Part shown: positions 41,284-53,500 of the stretch, piece after piece | Position numbering within the stretch: the stretch's first letter is position 1 | Layout of the letters: each line of letters begins with the position of its first letter | Source: Lutjanus erythropterus | Taxonomy: Eukaryota > Chordata > Actinopteri > Lutjaniformes > Lutjanidae | Length of the DNA stretch: 64,000 nucleotides | Direction: 5' to 3' | Assembly: GCA_020091685.1 (NCBI GenBank) | Contig: CM034613.1 | Location: 13,274,169 to 13,338,168, forward strand | Translations under genes and position numbers: made by a program | The notes under the pieces: model-generated | The model's input: only the letters and a program-made list of their open reading frames with translations | The model's database searches: none | Told to the model about the DNA's origin: nothing

Positions 41284-41682
41284 ATGTTACAGTGCAGTGA
41301 TGTTGATGTATCACAGGAACGAGGTGAAGGTCAATGCAGTGTCACGCAACTATCATGTGACCCTTCTTTGGAAGAAGAATCAAATGACATCAACCTTGAC
41401 CACCCCCAATTAACTACAGGCGTTGCTGACCTTGTTGTCAATGTGTTGCTGCCAGTAACAGTTCCACCTCGTTGTCCGTCCAAACAAAGAAATCTCTGGT
41501 CTTTCTTTTCATCATTGGTTTCTTCGTTTGTAGTATTTTCTGCAACTAAGCAACCAGCGACAGAGTCTCCTTCCCCAGCACACGCGTGCCTAGTGAAAGT
41601 GAAAGGTCATGCGATATGCATTTTCAGGTGTGTTAATGTGGAATTATTTCTGAAACACTTGTGTAGACTGTTTTCATTGTAA
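41284..41682 (+). other. 132-codon open frame of unknown nature
   Basis: One of the longer frames in the intergenic region, and not low complexity. Its N-terminal half is acidic (for example DPSLEEESNDINLDHPQ) and it later has a hydrophobic stretch and a Pro/Ser-rich piece. It lies directly after dispersed repeats (40255-41000 and the tcatagacatatatacgtag word at 41026). I do not recognise it. It may be a relic of a mobile element or chance. Confidence 0.2.
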
Positions 41683-42189
41683 AACAAAAATTAAATTAAA
41701 ACACTGTAGCCCAAATCTAAACTTAAATGAGTAAATAATCACACAAAAGTAAAGCAGCTACAATCAACATCTTTATAATAATAATGTGAAGGGCGTCACT
41801 AATAACAACAAGAACACAGAATTATTGCTTAACTTAAAGGCTCCTCTCAGCTCTCTGGAGCGTTTTAGCATCTTTCAACTTGTTTTGGTTTTCTGGCAGA
41901 TATCCTTATCATTTTGGTTCACTCTCACCACTGTCTTATCATCATTTTTAGTGACAAAGGGCAACTGTTTTTGGTGAGAAACCTTTAAAAAGCCACTGCT
42001 GCCATGCACCCAGTGGTACAGTGATACAGTTAGCAACTCGCTTGTGAACATAATGGAGGGAAAGTTGATGGAGACTAAATCAGAGCTAAAAGAGACTTAC
42101 ATTCACCAAGTGTCCTGCAACTCTATGTCAAATGCATGCTAATGCTGCTCTGCAACAACAAAAATAATGGTGGCGCCTAGCATAGCATC

Positions 42190-42366
42190 TCTGTTAGTGC
42201 AGATGCTGCTTTAGTGACAGTTATAATAACTGGAGAGTATTTCTTCAAAGAAAGTGTTTTTCAGTGTTTTTTTAAGTGCCTGCCCCTGTCCATACAGCTT
42301 CTAAGGATGACTTCCCAGATGGTGCTGCACATCAGGTTGCCGTATCTGCTGGGTGTGGAAATTCAC

Positions 42367-42400
<34 letters not shown>

Positions 42401-42440
42401 CGGGTCAGCTTAAAATGTAAAAGGTCAGAGTTGGCTTTCC
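42190..42440 (+). repeat. Dispersed repeat, copy 2 of 2, with T(29) tract
   Basis: It matches 29170-29500 in ttaagtgcctgccc, cagcttcta and cccagatgg. A T(29) homopolymer lies at 42370-42398. Confidence 0.6.
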
Positions 42441-42829
42441 TGGTTGTTTTGTCGCCTCAGTGGCCAAAAAGTCTGGATTTAAGTCTGTCATGTACAGTTT
42501 AGTGCAGTGTTGCCCAACATTTTTGGATTTAAACAAGGCCACAACATTTTGTTATTATAAATGTATACTGAAAGTGACCAGTTCAACCAAAAAGTAATTT
42601 TTAGAGGCCTAAAGAGGTAAAATAATTGAGTAAATCAAAAATACATAGATTTGTGTAACATTAATATGTTGCTTTTCTGCTTTTATCTCATATTAACCAT
42701 CTTGTGACCCTGCTGGGTTTTCTGCAATTAAACAGCTGGTTTATTAGATAAATTCACAAAATAAAACAAGAAACACATTCAAACAAGTACTTGAGAGAAT
42801 ATGCCCGAAAATAGTCTGCTGCACCGATG

Positions 42830-43440
42830 CCCTCTGGTTTGTGGGACCCCTTTGTGTGCCGCCCACCCCTTCTTTCCCCCCACGCTCACCCCTTTACTCA
42901 CCCATCCTCACCCCCCTTTACTGTGGGTCCGCGCACACCTGGCCTTCACAAATTAGGGCCCTGGAAAACCAGCGAGCGGAGAGAAAAGCGGGATGCATGG
43001 TGGAGCGAAGGGGAAGGGAGGGGAGGGTGACGGGGGCGTTTGGTCGACGGGGTCTTTCAGCATTCCGATGGAGCAAAAAGTTAATGACGGCCCTATTGTG
43101 TTGTGAGAAAGCTGGCCGGAGGAGAAGTGTTACAGGGAATCATGGCCTGTGCCAGTGAGCAGTGACAAAAGGGGGCCGGCCATACGCTGCAATGAGTTTT
43201 TACCATATTTATATCGCTTACATGGTCGCATTATGTCGCGCTGAAAAAGTGCACTCACTCATCCTCGCTTCTGCTAACAATGTAAATTTATTTGGAGCGG
43301 CAAAGTGGCACATAATGAGTGAACTTTGTTTTCCAGACACAAACACAACAAAACAGATTGCCTATTTGAGAGGCCTGAATGAGTTCTTGATATTTTGCAC
43401 CTTTAAAAAAGGAAAATGTTTTAATTTCTCATAGATTTTT
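42830..43440. promoter_or_regulatory. Strong candidate conserved non-coding block (0.6 kb)
   Basis: Repeat-free, GC-balanced DNA in an AT-rich desert. Words such as ttcacaaattagggccctgg, ggcgtttggtcgacggggtc, aaaaagttaatgacggccct, ttatatcgcttacatggtcg and acaatgtaaatttatttgga show the mix of homeodomain, SOX and forkhead-type cores seen in developmental enhancers. The overlapping open frames have no family match. The likely target is vax2 (19 kb to its last exon), but the call is inference. Confidence 0.5.
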
Positions 43441-43499
43441 TTAATCATATCCAATCACTTTCTCGCTCCTTAACTCCCTCTCTTGCTCGCCTCCCTCTT

Positions 43500-43670
43500 C
43501 ATAAAAGCCGCCCTAACACGCCCGCCTTCCCTGCAGGCCTTAATGCATGCTGACAGCTTCCCTCCGTAATTGGTGATCACACCCAGATGGATGGTTCCTT
43601 AATTTGCTGTTCCCAATAAAGCCAGGCAGCTCAAGGGAAAAAGGGGCAGCAGGGGGAGTCGAGCTGTAGA
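43500..43670. promoter_or_regulatory. Second candidate conserved block next to 42.8-43.4 kb
   Basis: It contains gcaggccttaatgcatgctg, ccgtaattggtgatcacacc and ttccttaatttgctgttccc, with three TAAT-type cores in about 80 bases. Repeat-free and GC-balanced. Confidence 0.45.
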
Positions 43671-43679
43671 GGTGGTGGT

Positions 43680-45750
43680 GGTGAAGGGGGGATCCTTGAT
43701 TTGTTGGTTATAGATACAAGAGCAGTAAACACCCTAGGCTGCGGGCCCGACAGTTTGACCAGGCTTTTGTTCACACGTCCGTTGAAAAGCAGAGTGGGGC
43801 CCCCTGCTCTGCCTCAGCACCCTCCTCCTCCTCCCTTCCTCTTCCCCAATAATCCCGTTCTGTGCCCCTGCACTCCGTCTCTCTCACTAGCTCCCTCTGT
43901 TTTCGGTTCGGTCCCGGAAACGCAATGCATGAGCACTGAAGGGTATACGAGTGTGCGTGTGTGTGTGGGCATCCTGGTTTTGAGCCAAGGGCAAGACAAG
44001 GAAATGATCTCTTGTGTGCATGTGTCTTTTCCCTTTTCAGTGACTAAACGGATTGCTGGAGACCGAGTGAATGGAGTATGAATGGAAGCAAAGGACATAG
44101 TGAAGTTCCAGAGGTTATAGGTTACGGTCCGGGTAGGAACCTCAGTTAATGTGTGGTCGTTTTGGCTCTATTAGAGAGGACACAAATAGGGTGATGAAGT
44201 GGGTCGAGGTGGGGACACCCTGTTACTAATGAGGGCAACCTGTGGTGACCCAAGGGGTGCAGAGGGTCAAGCTGAGTCTGATGGGATGATCCAAGTGAAG
44301 GGTTGAAATCAAGATTTAAAAATAAGACGTGTCATTTTAATATGTGACACCAGCTGCTCTCGCAAAATGAAAGTAAAGCTTATTTTAGACTGTCATTCAA
44401 ATGCAGACCTGATTAAAGGTACAAAATATATCAGAATGCAGATGATGCTTCAATCAAAAAATAATTTGGATTCAACTACTTTGACTAGGACACGAGTTTA
44501 GCCATGGAAAAATGTGACTTATGCTACCAAAGGGGAACGCAGAACTTTTTTAAAAATATATTTTAGGAAATATTTTCAAAGTCACCAATGAGGACGTTTG
44601 CTGAGTACTTGAAAATGAGAATATTTACCTTATAAGATTTTTATAAGGTAGATTTTTCAAATTAGCAAGACAACAGGAGACTGTTGTATGTGTCCTAGCA
44701 ACACACACTGCTAGGCAATAGCTATGGTCATGTTGGCGTCCACATGGACTTGCATCACTAAGACTGGGCTTATATTTGGTTGGTGCAACTGATGTTAAGT
44801 CCATTCTAAAGACTTTTGTTAACAAAATCTGACTTAGAAGTCAGGCTTACCAAAGACCAATTAGTGCAACCTGCTCCTGACACTTAGCAAATGGCCAATT
44901 CCAGCTCCTAGGAACATCTGCCTCGAAGCAAGGATTAAAAAAGACATAATAAAGCACATATTGACATGCCTTGCACACAAAATGTTGCATTGCAAATCAC
45001 ACATAACACCTGAAATTCCTGATCAGGATAAAGACACACACTAAAAAACACTTTAGAAATGATGCAAGGCACAATCAATATCTGACTAAAAAGACTGTAA
45101 ACATCCTCAGAAAACTTCATTCATATGAGACGAGTGCCCTTAAGCTTTCAATTAGATACTTAAGACTCCGGTGTAGCAACAAGTGACTAACATTTAGACA
45201 TACAAGGACGTGCACACACTCAATTGGATTGTCTTTAACAAAATCTTAAGTACAGCCTTCACTGTCTGCTTTCTTTTGGATTAAATGCTGCATTTTTCAC
45301 CACCGACTGCACTCTGCTCATCATCACCTCACCTGTTATGTCTAAAAGCACTCCCGTGTGCCGTTGAATGCAAAATAAGGTATTACTTCTCAGTGTCTTT
45401 GAAATGTAACTAGTTATTGTCAGTTTTCCTTGAATGCCTCACCGGTTCAGGGAGTCTTGATGATAATAAAATATAAGAAGCTTTCTGCACAAAACCTTGC
45501 ATTCATTAGTCGAGGAAGCACTCTGCATTACTCCTGCAGAGTGGAGGGAGAGGAGGAAAGTGATGGTGGATTTAAAAGCAGAGTTTATCAAGTTTCCTCT
45601 AACTCGGGTTTCAAGGTTTCAAGACTGTTTGCGGTGGTTAATGGCAAAGGATCGTAGCTATAGAGGCACATTGTGCTCCTGGAGACAAATGAAGGTGCCA
45701 TCTTGTGTCCTTGAGGTGTGATCACTTTCTGAGAATCCACTGACCTAATC
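43680..45750. other. Intergenic stretch, no gene seen
   Basis: Mixed sequence with short low-complexity patches (ctcctcctcctccc near 43820, GTGTG near 43955). No exon or repeat family was recognised with confidence. Confidence 0.5.
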
Positions 45751-45759
45751 AAGGAAGAT

Positions 45760-46570
45760 AAGCGCAGGAATGGCAGCCCAACAAAAGCAGTTTTATACCC
45801 AAGGCCAGATCTACCAAGTCAATCTGCAGCTCTGTCCACCGATTCACGGCACAATACAAAACAGCTCTGGAATGTTCCCGATGCACTCACCGCTGATTTC
45901 ACATAGTATCACAGCCGCGCTACCTGAATACAGACCCACTGGTCACAAATGCAGAGAAGGGAAAGAGGTGATGCAAAAACGTGGCAATAGGGTGCACAGA
46001 CAAAACAAGAGAAGAGGGGAACTTGTCCTTGGATCCTGCAACAAGAGAAAAGTGTTAATTGACTTTGTGTCTTGAAAAGGATCTAGGTAGCAGAGCCTTA
46101 GTCAACAGTGAAAAGAGAAGACTGTGGCCTTTCCTCCTGTTACACCACCGCTCAGATGTATTGTGTAGGAGGCCAAGATACAACACGCAATCTCAACTTT
46201 TGTATGCAGAGGCAAGATTCATTCAGCTCTGTGAAAAGGTTGAAAAATTGAAAATGGGAACAGTGCAGTGATGTGTTGTCGTGTGAGTGCGCGCGTGTGT
46301 CACAATGCCACAAAATACAAGTATGACGGGTCATCTGCAATTCTTCAGTCTAAATGGCTGTTTGCTCACATGTTCGACCTGCGTTGGGCCTTGATTCTAG
46401 TGTTTGCAGATGGGACCGAAAACATGCTTTTGAAATATTTTCATCCTCTGGAGATGCAAGCTTGTTTGTTTAGCCAGAATAATGCATCAGCAGACCTTCA
46501 GAATGTGTTCAGAAAAAACGCTGCAGAATTTGTCAAGACACAATGTTATATAAGTGTCCAGTAAAAGACT
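45760..46570. promoter_or_regulatory. Possible conserved non-coding region
   Basis: Repeat-free and GC-balanced. Two sub-blocks look strongest: 45760-46060 (cagttttatacccaaggcca, gatttcacatagtatcacag) and 46310-46570 (gcaattcttcagtctaaatg, cagaataatgcatcagcag). The overlapping open frames have no family match. Confidence 0.35.
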
Positions 46571-46669
46571 GGATTGTTTTATTTTAAATCTTACAGGACA
46601 ACTGATATGTAGGAAGAGTCGGACTCATTTGGTTTGATGCATAAATGTACTGTAACAAAAACTTACTGT

Positions 46670-47640
46670 AGGTATTATCAGGGTTGAGTAGTGATGGATT
46701 ACATTAGAATAACTAACTTCAATCAGTCCAGATTTACAGACACATTTGAAACAAGTGGAATTAGATTACAGTTACATTGTCAGTGATTATTTGATCACAT
46801 TTTTTGCTTATATGTTTAAAATCCCCAAAAAACAGCCCTTTACAAAAATATATTTTATTTGCATTGAAAATGTTTTCAGATGTGTAAAAAGAAAAAAGAA
46901 TATTTGTTAAACTTTTTGTGGCTGCATTCAGTTTTTACTGTAAGGTGCAATATTTTCAGTGTTAGATTGTGAATTAATCCCACCCAAAGTATTCAGTTTA
47001 GATTCATCTAGTGGATCATATTACTAATAACCGAAATTGCCATGTAAGTAATCTGACCCAAATCTGCATATTATTCACTACATTTTATGGGTGTAACGAT
47101 TCTCCAAATCCATGGTTTGTAGGGACGCACCCAAATCTGAATATACAATTCAGAAAAACACAAATTATGCAATAGAAATTTTACAATACACATTTCTTCT
47201 ATCCTAAGTTGCGCGTTATTATTCAGAAAAAGTCAGCTCTATGATTACGGCAGACTTGAAAAAGGTTGCATCTACCTTAATCATTCACTGATTTAATATA
47301 CCAAGATTATTGGTAATAAGATTGTGAGTTTGTGGCGAGACTGTATTGTTAACTGCTGTTTCCCATGTCAGGTACAAACTTATAAACTCAACTTTATTCT
47401 GTTATTTTGTTAATTGAATTTTAACAAATACATACAGCTAGTTGCAACGTTACACCATGTGTGAAAATTACTGTATTGATTTCTATTGTATTGGTGTGAG
47501 AATTATGCCGTTATTCATCCAAATAAAGCCATATGCTTTTATTCCTTTAAGGGTCGTTCTTTTATATTGTGATACCATGATTTTTTCAGTGCCAGTTAAC
47601 GTCCAGTGAAAATCTCATACCTTTGCAACCCTACATGTAG
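46670..47640. repeat. Cluster of decayed hAT-like and other repeat ends
   Basis: At 46680-47060 there is a 'tgatggattacattagaat' type fish repeat. At 47088 a hAT-like end gggtgtaacgattctccaaa appears, and at 47560-47640 another, reading on the reverse strand tagggttgcaaaggtatgag. They look like pieces of more than one element; target duplications were not found. Confidence 0.5.
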
Positions 47641-49165
47641 CCTATAAATACATATGCAAGGAAATCGAAAGGTGTAATCATAAACACTTGCAAGGAAAAG
47701 AAGAGAAATGTTCTACATGTAAATATGTAAAACTGTATACATTTCACCTGTATGACAGTGCAGTTGTCTGCCAAGCAAAAGTTATGGGCTTGGTTAACAG
47801 ATTTGCAAAACTGGGCTATGATATGTAAGTTCAACTTTTAAGCAAACACAGATGAGAACGCAACAGATTCCCTGTTAATCTTCTGCTCCAGAAAGGTTTT
47901 TTGTATTTTATGACAATGTTAAAGTGCACTTATACTAACGTCTCCTGGAAATTTGGTTTATTTACCATTAATCTGTATCGTGAGATATGTTTTGTGCAAA
48001 AACATGGTAATGTTGTCTTTTCTTTTCGTATCAAGGGATGTGCTTCGGTCATTTACAGCACAAAACTGATTGTGAGGTGGTCGAGGTGGATGGTTGAAGT
48101 GTGACCCCAGAGTTTGTGGGTTTGTTCCCTCTGTTTCAGAGGGCAACAAGAATACAAGAAGACCGCAGCTTCTATTAAAGGTAGATATTTCTTGTGATTC
48201 AAGTCACTTTTGACTTTGACTTCTAACTTTATACAAGTTTTCATTCATATCCAACAAATGAAGAAAACATCGAACAGTATGTGAGGACACAGAACGTTCT
48301 ACTCTTCTCAGCCTTTGCTTGTGTTTGTTTTGGTGAAGCTGCTCTTGTAACTTTATTTTCCGTTGTGTGTCTGTCCTTGTCCTTGTGTTTGTTTGTTATT
48401 GTGCAGTTTGTTTTTGCCTTGTGGAACTGTGATTTGCTCTGCTTTTATTGCTGCCTGTCTGTGTTCTGTTTATATCCAAGGGCTCAGGTCTCATTCAAAT
48501 TTAACAGGGGACAGTGGTAAAATTCAGGCCTGGCCATTTCCTGTGTTACTTTATGGTTCATTATTAGCAGGTAGGTCATCTGAATTTATGTTAAGTGGAC
48601 AGCCAGTTAAACCAAACTCCATCCTAAATGCAGGTGTTTTATGGAAAGTTTTTCACAGTAAAACCTTTAGTTACCTCATCACTAAGACTATTCTCTACTC
48701 AGTAACATCATTAACTATCCTGTGATGAACTGATGTACAAGTACTGACTGGACCAGCACTATGACAGGAAAGAGACACATGCAGTTCAAACCACTGAGCA
48801 GGATAGACAGCGGGGGGACATAAACAAAATCTTCAAAAAGTATTTTTGTTTGAATTGTACATAGAGTACGTACGCATGATAATACATAATTTATTTAGAA
48901 ATAATTTGTTGGGATGGATGATTTCATGTTCTCCTCCAAGTTTATTTTCTACTTTTATTGTTTGAACGTGCTGTAAATCATGATTGTTGTTATAAGTTTG
49001 TTTCTTTAGATTAATTTTAGGCTATTACTTTCACTAATTCAGGCATTTTTACAGTAATATTTATTAATGTGCACTGTCCCTGAGAAATAAACTAAATTAA
49101 ACCATATCAAGTTACAATGATTCCTTGTCATGTTGATTAAAAAACAACAACAAGAGTCTCATGTC
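47641..49165. other. Intergenic stretch, no gene seen
   Basis: AT-rich. The open frames at 48281-48725 are rich in Cys, Leu and Phe from a GT-rich plus strand and show no family resemblance. Confidence 0.5.
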
Positions 49166-49169
49166 TCTT

Positions 49170-49540
49170 ATAAATAAAGGTGCTAATTAGAACGATATAG
49201 GATTATTTGTTTTGTACTAATAGGAGAACCCCACATGGTTCCTGGTAGAACCTTTTGTAAAGGTTCCTCCTGGAACCCTTACAGAGGGTTCTGTCTATAA
49301 ACAAACATGAAGAGTTATACTGAGAACACTCTGTGAAATGTTCCACCCAGAACCCTCTCTGGGAGTTCCATCTAGAACCTTTCCATCTTCTAAAGGTGTT
49401 AAAAAGAACTCACCTGGGGATTCTACCAAGAACCATTTTATATGCCAAGGGTTTCATCTAGAACCCATCCAGGGGGTTCTACTGAGAACCATTTTATATT
49501 CCAAGGGTTCAAACAAGGTTCTTCAGAAGCAAATGTTTTT
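49170..49540 (-). repeat. Palindromic-unit minisatellite element (copy 2, reverse of 7.7-8.5 kb)
   Basis: The left edge aaataaaggtgctaattagaac is the reverse complement of the right edge of copy 1. Internal units (ccaagggtttcatctagaac, ccagggggttctactgagaa) match the reverse complement of copy 1 units. It is shorter, with fewer units. Confidence 0.8.
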
Positions 49541-49789
49541 TTTGTGCAGCTAAATGGAATTCAGCCATCATTTATTTTGTTATTTACACCTGTGATTTTC
49601 CTGCTGTGACATAAATAGACAAAGTGTCCTCCATGAAAGAGGGCTATAAAACCCATAAACAGTTTATCTTTAACATTTAACACACATAATATACTGTAAT
49701 TTTTTAATGCACATATTTCACCGCCTTTTTTAAACCATTATGTCGTCTTTTTCCACACAAATCACCGCCTCTTTCATCATCTCATCCTG

Positions 49790-50115
49790 ACCTTTTCGAT
49801 ATTAAAAAAACAAAAATTCCCTGAATCCAGGTTGTTTCCCTTCTCTCTCCCTCTCTGGAAGATTTTTGGGCTCAGTTTAGTTCTCAGGAATGCAGCTGTG
49901 AATCTTTTCGGCGAGCTTAAGCCAGACTCTTGTGTGAATCATGTCAAAACAAGCAGACATCACTTAGTCCACGAGAGCTGAGAGAGGCAGGCAGGCTTGG
50001 GGCCTCCGCTGAGCTGTCCGGCCCTTAAGGTCACCTGGCAATTAACCTCTGACCGGGCAGCGTGTCCCCGCCCTAATTTTTCAATGCGCCTTTCACTCTG
50101 TCATCCTACACTTCC
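49790..50115. promoter_or_regulatory. Candidate conserved non-coding block
   Basis: GC-balanced and repeat-free: gaatgcagctgtgaatcttt, cggcgagcttaagccagact, gaatcatgtcaaaacaagca, aaggtcacctggcaattaac. The last words hold an AGGTCA nuclear-receptor half site beside CAATTA. Inference only. Confidence 0.4.
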
Positions 50116-50269
50116 GCTACATTTTTCTGCACTTTTTAAAGTTAGTACACGACATACTTTCATTTTGATGTGGCGACTTTTCAGATATATTGTGATGAAC
50201 ATACACGGTAGGAAAAAAATAATTTATTTGTTAATTTGTTATGACTGAAAGAGGTTTATCTCTAGGCTG

Positions 50270-50600
50270 CTTTAAAAATTTAAGTTGACTGAATTTGAAA
50301 AGACAGCCCAAACAAATAAAGTTCCTAGTCAAATAAACTTAAAATCTTAAGTTGAATAAGTTTGAAGGGTTTGAACTTTTCTAGTCAAAACACAAACTTT
50401 TATAGTCAAATAAACTTGATATTAATGCAGTTGTACTTGGGAAAACATGTTCGATAAGTTAAAGATATCAAGTTGAACCAACAACTGTTCAGTCATTCTG
50501 GGAGGTTTACAAATATGTTGCTCAACTTGATTTAATGAGTTGATTGAACTCTGTAAAGCCATTCAAGTTAGAAGAACTCATGTTTATGAGTTCTTCAGTG
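50270..50600 (-). repeat. CACTGTAAAA-family element, reverse orientation, partial
   Basis: Words such as agttgaaccaacaactgttc, agtacaactgcattaa-like sequence (reverse strand) and caagttagaagaactcatg are the reverse complement of parts of 56153-56809 and 32765-33175. Confidence 0.65.
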
Positions 50601-50959
50601 CTCTGACGATAAGTACTATATAAAAAAATACTATATATACTATATATATGATATATACTGTGTTTACAGTATATAAAACCGTTTGTCTTACGTTCTGGCT
50701 CAGTCAGATGACACCTGTAAACAGGTGGAACACCACAGTAGTAAAAAAAGCCAACCTTCGTTTCGTGTTTGCTTTCCAGAGAATGTTTCTGGTTGTCTCT
50801 GAAGCAAAAATAAATAAACTCTAAAGCTCCTAAATAAAAACCCAGCTCCTCTGTCCATTTTACCCTTTCCATCGTCTTGTTGCCTGCCACTCTCCTCCTT
50901 TAACCCCGTTCTTCGTCTGCTCAGTCAAACTAATCCAAGCTCTCCCTCTCCTCTCCCCC

Positions 50960-51120
50960 TGCCCGACTAGGCGACCTTTGACCCCGCGCACCTCTTTGAA
51001 TGTCACATGACCGTGCAGGTGTGGAGGGGTCTCTGCCCTGGACAACCCCCAATTAGTGACCCTAATTAGTGGAGAGGCCCCCCTGCTGGGCCGCTGAGCT
51101 GCTTTATAGGAGGAGGAGGG
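50960..51120. promoter_or_regulatory. Candidate enhancer with paired AATTAGTG sites
   Basis: Gcgacctttgaccccgcgca contains a TGACC/TGACCCC receptor-type half site. It is followed by gtcacatgaccg (E-box CACATG) and a pair of AATTAGTG words at 51051 and 51064, 13 bases apart. It is compact, GC-balanced and repeat-free. Confidence 0.5.
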
Positions 51121-51349
51121 GTGAGGAAGGAGAGCAGAGGGGAGGAAAGGTGGGGGAGGCAGGACAGTGATGCATTCCTAAAGGTCTGTGGGCCCTCCAG
51201 AATCACACACAAACACATACAGCAGCTGTTAAAAGAAAAACAGAGCCAACATGGAGCTGAGAGTTCATTTGTTGATGCACAACAAACAGCTTCAGAGTGC
51301 TGATGTGGAATTGATCTGGTGCTCAGTGACAGAAACACAGGACCTTAAA

Positions 51350-53500
51350 CATGAGACACTTCATGCAGCCTTTCCTTATTTATTCCTTCACTTTCTTTTA
51401 TATTATATTTTTGTTCATTAAGCGTAGATTACTATTGTATATTTCATTATTTATATTTTAACTTTTAACTCTATGTATTATTTTATTCAATGAATACTAT
51501 GGTTTTATTTACTGGAGTCACATCAAAGGCAAATGTAATCACATTTTTTTGCAATAGAAAAAATACTTCTGACAAATTACAGTGTTTTATGTCAAGAAAG
51601 GAATGAATTGATGCAGTCACAAAGAAAATCAAATATGATGAGCTGCTTTTATATTAAAGACATAATAAAATATAATATCTAATCCTGTGTCTTTGTGTAA
51701 ATTGTTCATTTATCTCACAAATACTTTATAAACTGAATACATTTAATGAATGGTTTATAAAACACTGCAAGAGTAAGGACATTTCTAGGTGTATTTAAAG
51801 TGATTCTGATTCTGATTTAAGTAGATTCTGATTGGTCAACTCTGAAATACTATGATCATGTTATTCATGATTAGCAGAATAGTTAGAAATACCAGACCGC
51901 TGTTGTGAATGCAGTTCTGATTATAAAGTCAGGACGACTTTAGCGAATACGCAAATGAAAAACACGAGTTTGACAGACTCATCTGGTTCTCAGGCAGGAC
52001 TTAACAAAAGCAATAAAATCATGTTAAAGTCAATTCTGTGTCAAGTTATTGATTTTTTTAAGTAAGTAGCCATGTAATAAGTGGGATCATGTACAGCAAG
52101 CAGATCATTATTGCAAAATACCTCTATCGTGGTTTGTTTTGCAATGAAGACCCACTGACTGTACATCGTCCCACATACAGTATTTGACTGCAATTATAAC
52201 TCCTGCTACGTTACATATTTCTGTCATTCATTACCTGTTTATACACTGGTGACCACGTATGGATTTACATAAGAGGAGTTTGTTGACAGATATATTTATT
52301 AACACGTACAGCTGCTTACAACTAATTTAAAGTGTGTTATAAATTTATAAAGCTAATAAATGCTAAACAGGGGGACTTATAATGTCTAAAATCATGTCTT
52401 AAAAAAATCACACAAACGTTCACATCAGAATCTCTTTTTCTTCTCTTTTCCTGTTAAACTTTAAATGATGTTTGATGACACTTTGCAGAACTGGATGAGA
52501 TCAGGCAAAAATCATTGAATGGTGTTTTAACAAAGTTGTTACGGGTTTCCAGTGTCAGGCCAAACTGTTGGAGCATTGATATAAATCATGGCATTATCAG
52601 CGTATAAACTGACTTTTTTGCTGTTTTCTGACGAACATCACAGAGACCAAGTGCTCACTCGCTCTTCTAGACCCGTTCTTAATGAAAAGTACCCCGAGAT
52701 TAACAGGATACTAACTTCTGTTATGATGCAGCACTATATCAATAAAATTGACATGGCATATTTTGATTGATATACAGATAACTTGTAGCTGATACTAAGT
52801 TATACTGAGTACTTGTACTGACTTGTGAAGAAGATTTGACAGCTGAGTGTGTTGACTGATACAAATGCTTTGTAGCAGGGACTGAATAGAGGAGTAAATC
52901 ATATTTAATTTTATTCTGTTTTGTTTCATTTTATTTATGTTATTTCCAAACAAGATGTTGGAAATTATTGATATTGTAGACATTGTTTGAGATCGTTTGA
53001 GAACAAATACAGGAAGAAAAGGGGTTTACTGAATTCAGGTGGTTTAGTTGTGTAATTTTTAAGAAATTTATTTTAAGAAGCTATATTATTGTTCATTGAT
53101 TGTTACGTTTATTATGTTTTTTGACTGGAAATAATTAATTGGAAAGGTACGAATTGAACACTGCCTCTATTTTATTTTGTTGGTTTATTTATTTATTGAA
53201 GTCAAGCTGAAAAAAAAAAAAAACAGAATATAAGATTGAAATTAAAATGTTTTGAAGATCATTTATACAAAATCTTTCTTATAAAATAACCGTTAGATCA
53301 AGTCCTTTCTTGGAAATCTTTAGGAAACAAAAATGTTTCAAACATAAAAATTATTTAAATGTAAATAAAATATGTATTATTATTGATATTATTTGTTTTT
53401 TACTATGACTACTGAGTTTCACATTTGTATTTTAAGGAAAATACAGTTACTGCTCATTATTTCTCTCCCTGTTCTGCTGCACTCACAGAGCTAAAGCAAA
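51350..53500. other. AT-rich intergenic desert, no gene seen
   Basis: Low GC, short open frames only. Stretches near 51780-52060 and 52070-52230 read like decayed dispersed repeats, but I could not assign them. Confidence 0.5.

Noticed and set aside
48281-48725. Cys/Leu/Phe-rich frames resembling membrane peptides
   Set aside because: The hydrophobic look comes from GT-rich DNA; there is no start context, splice partner or family.
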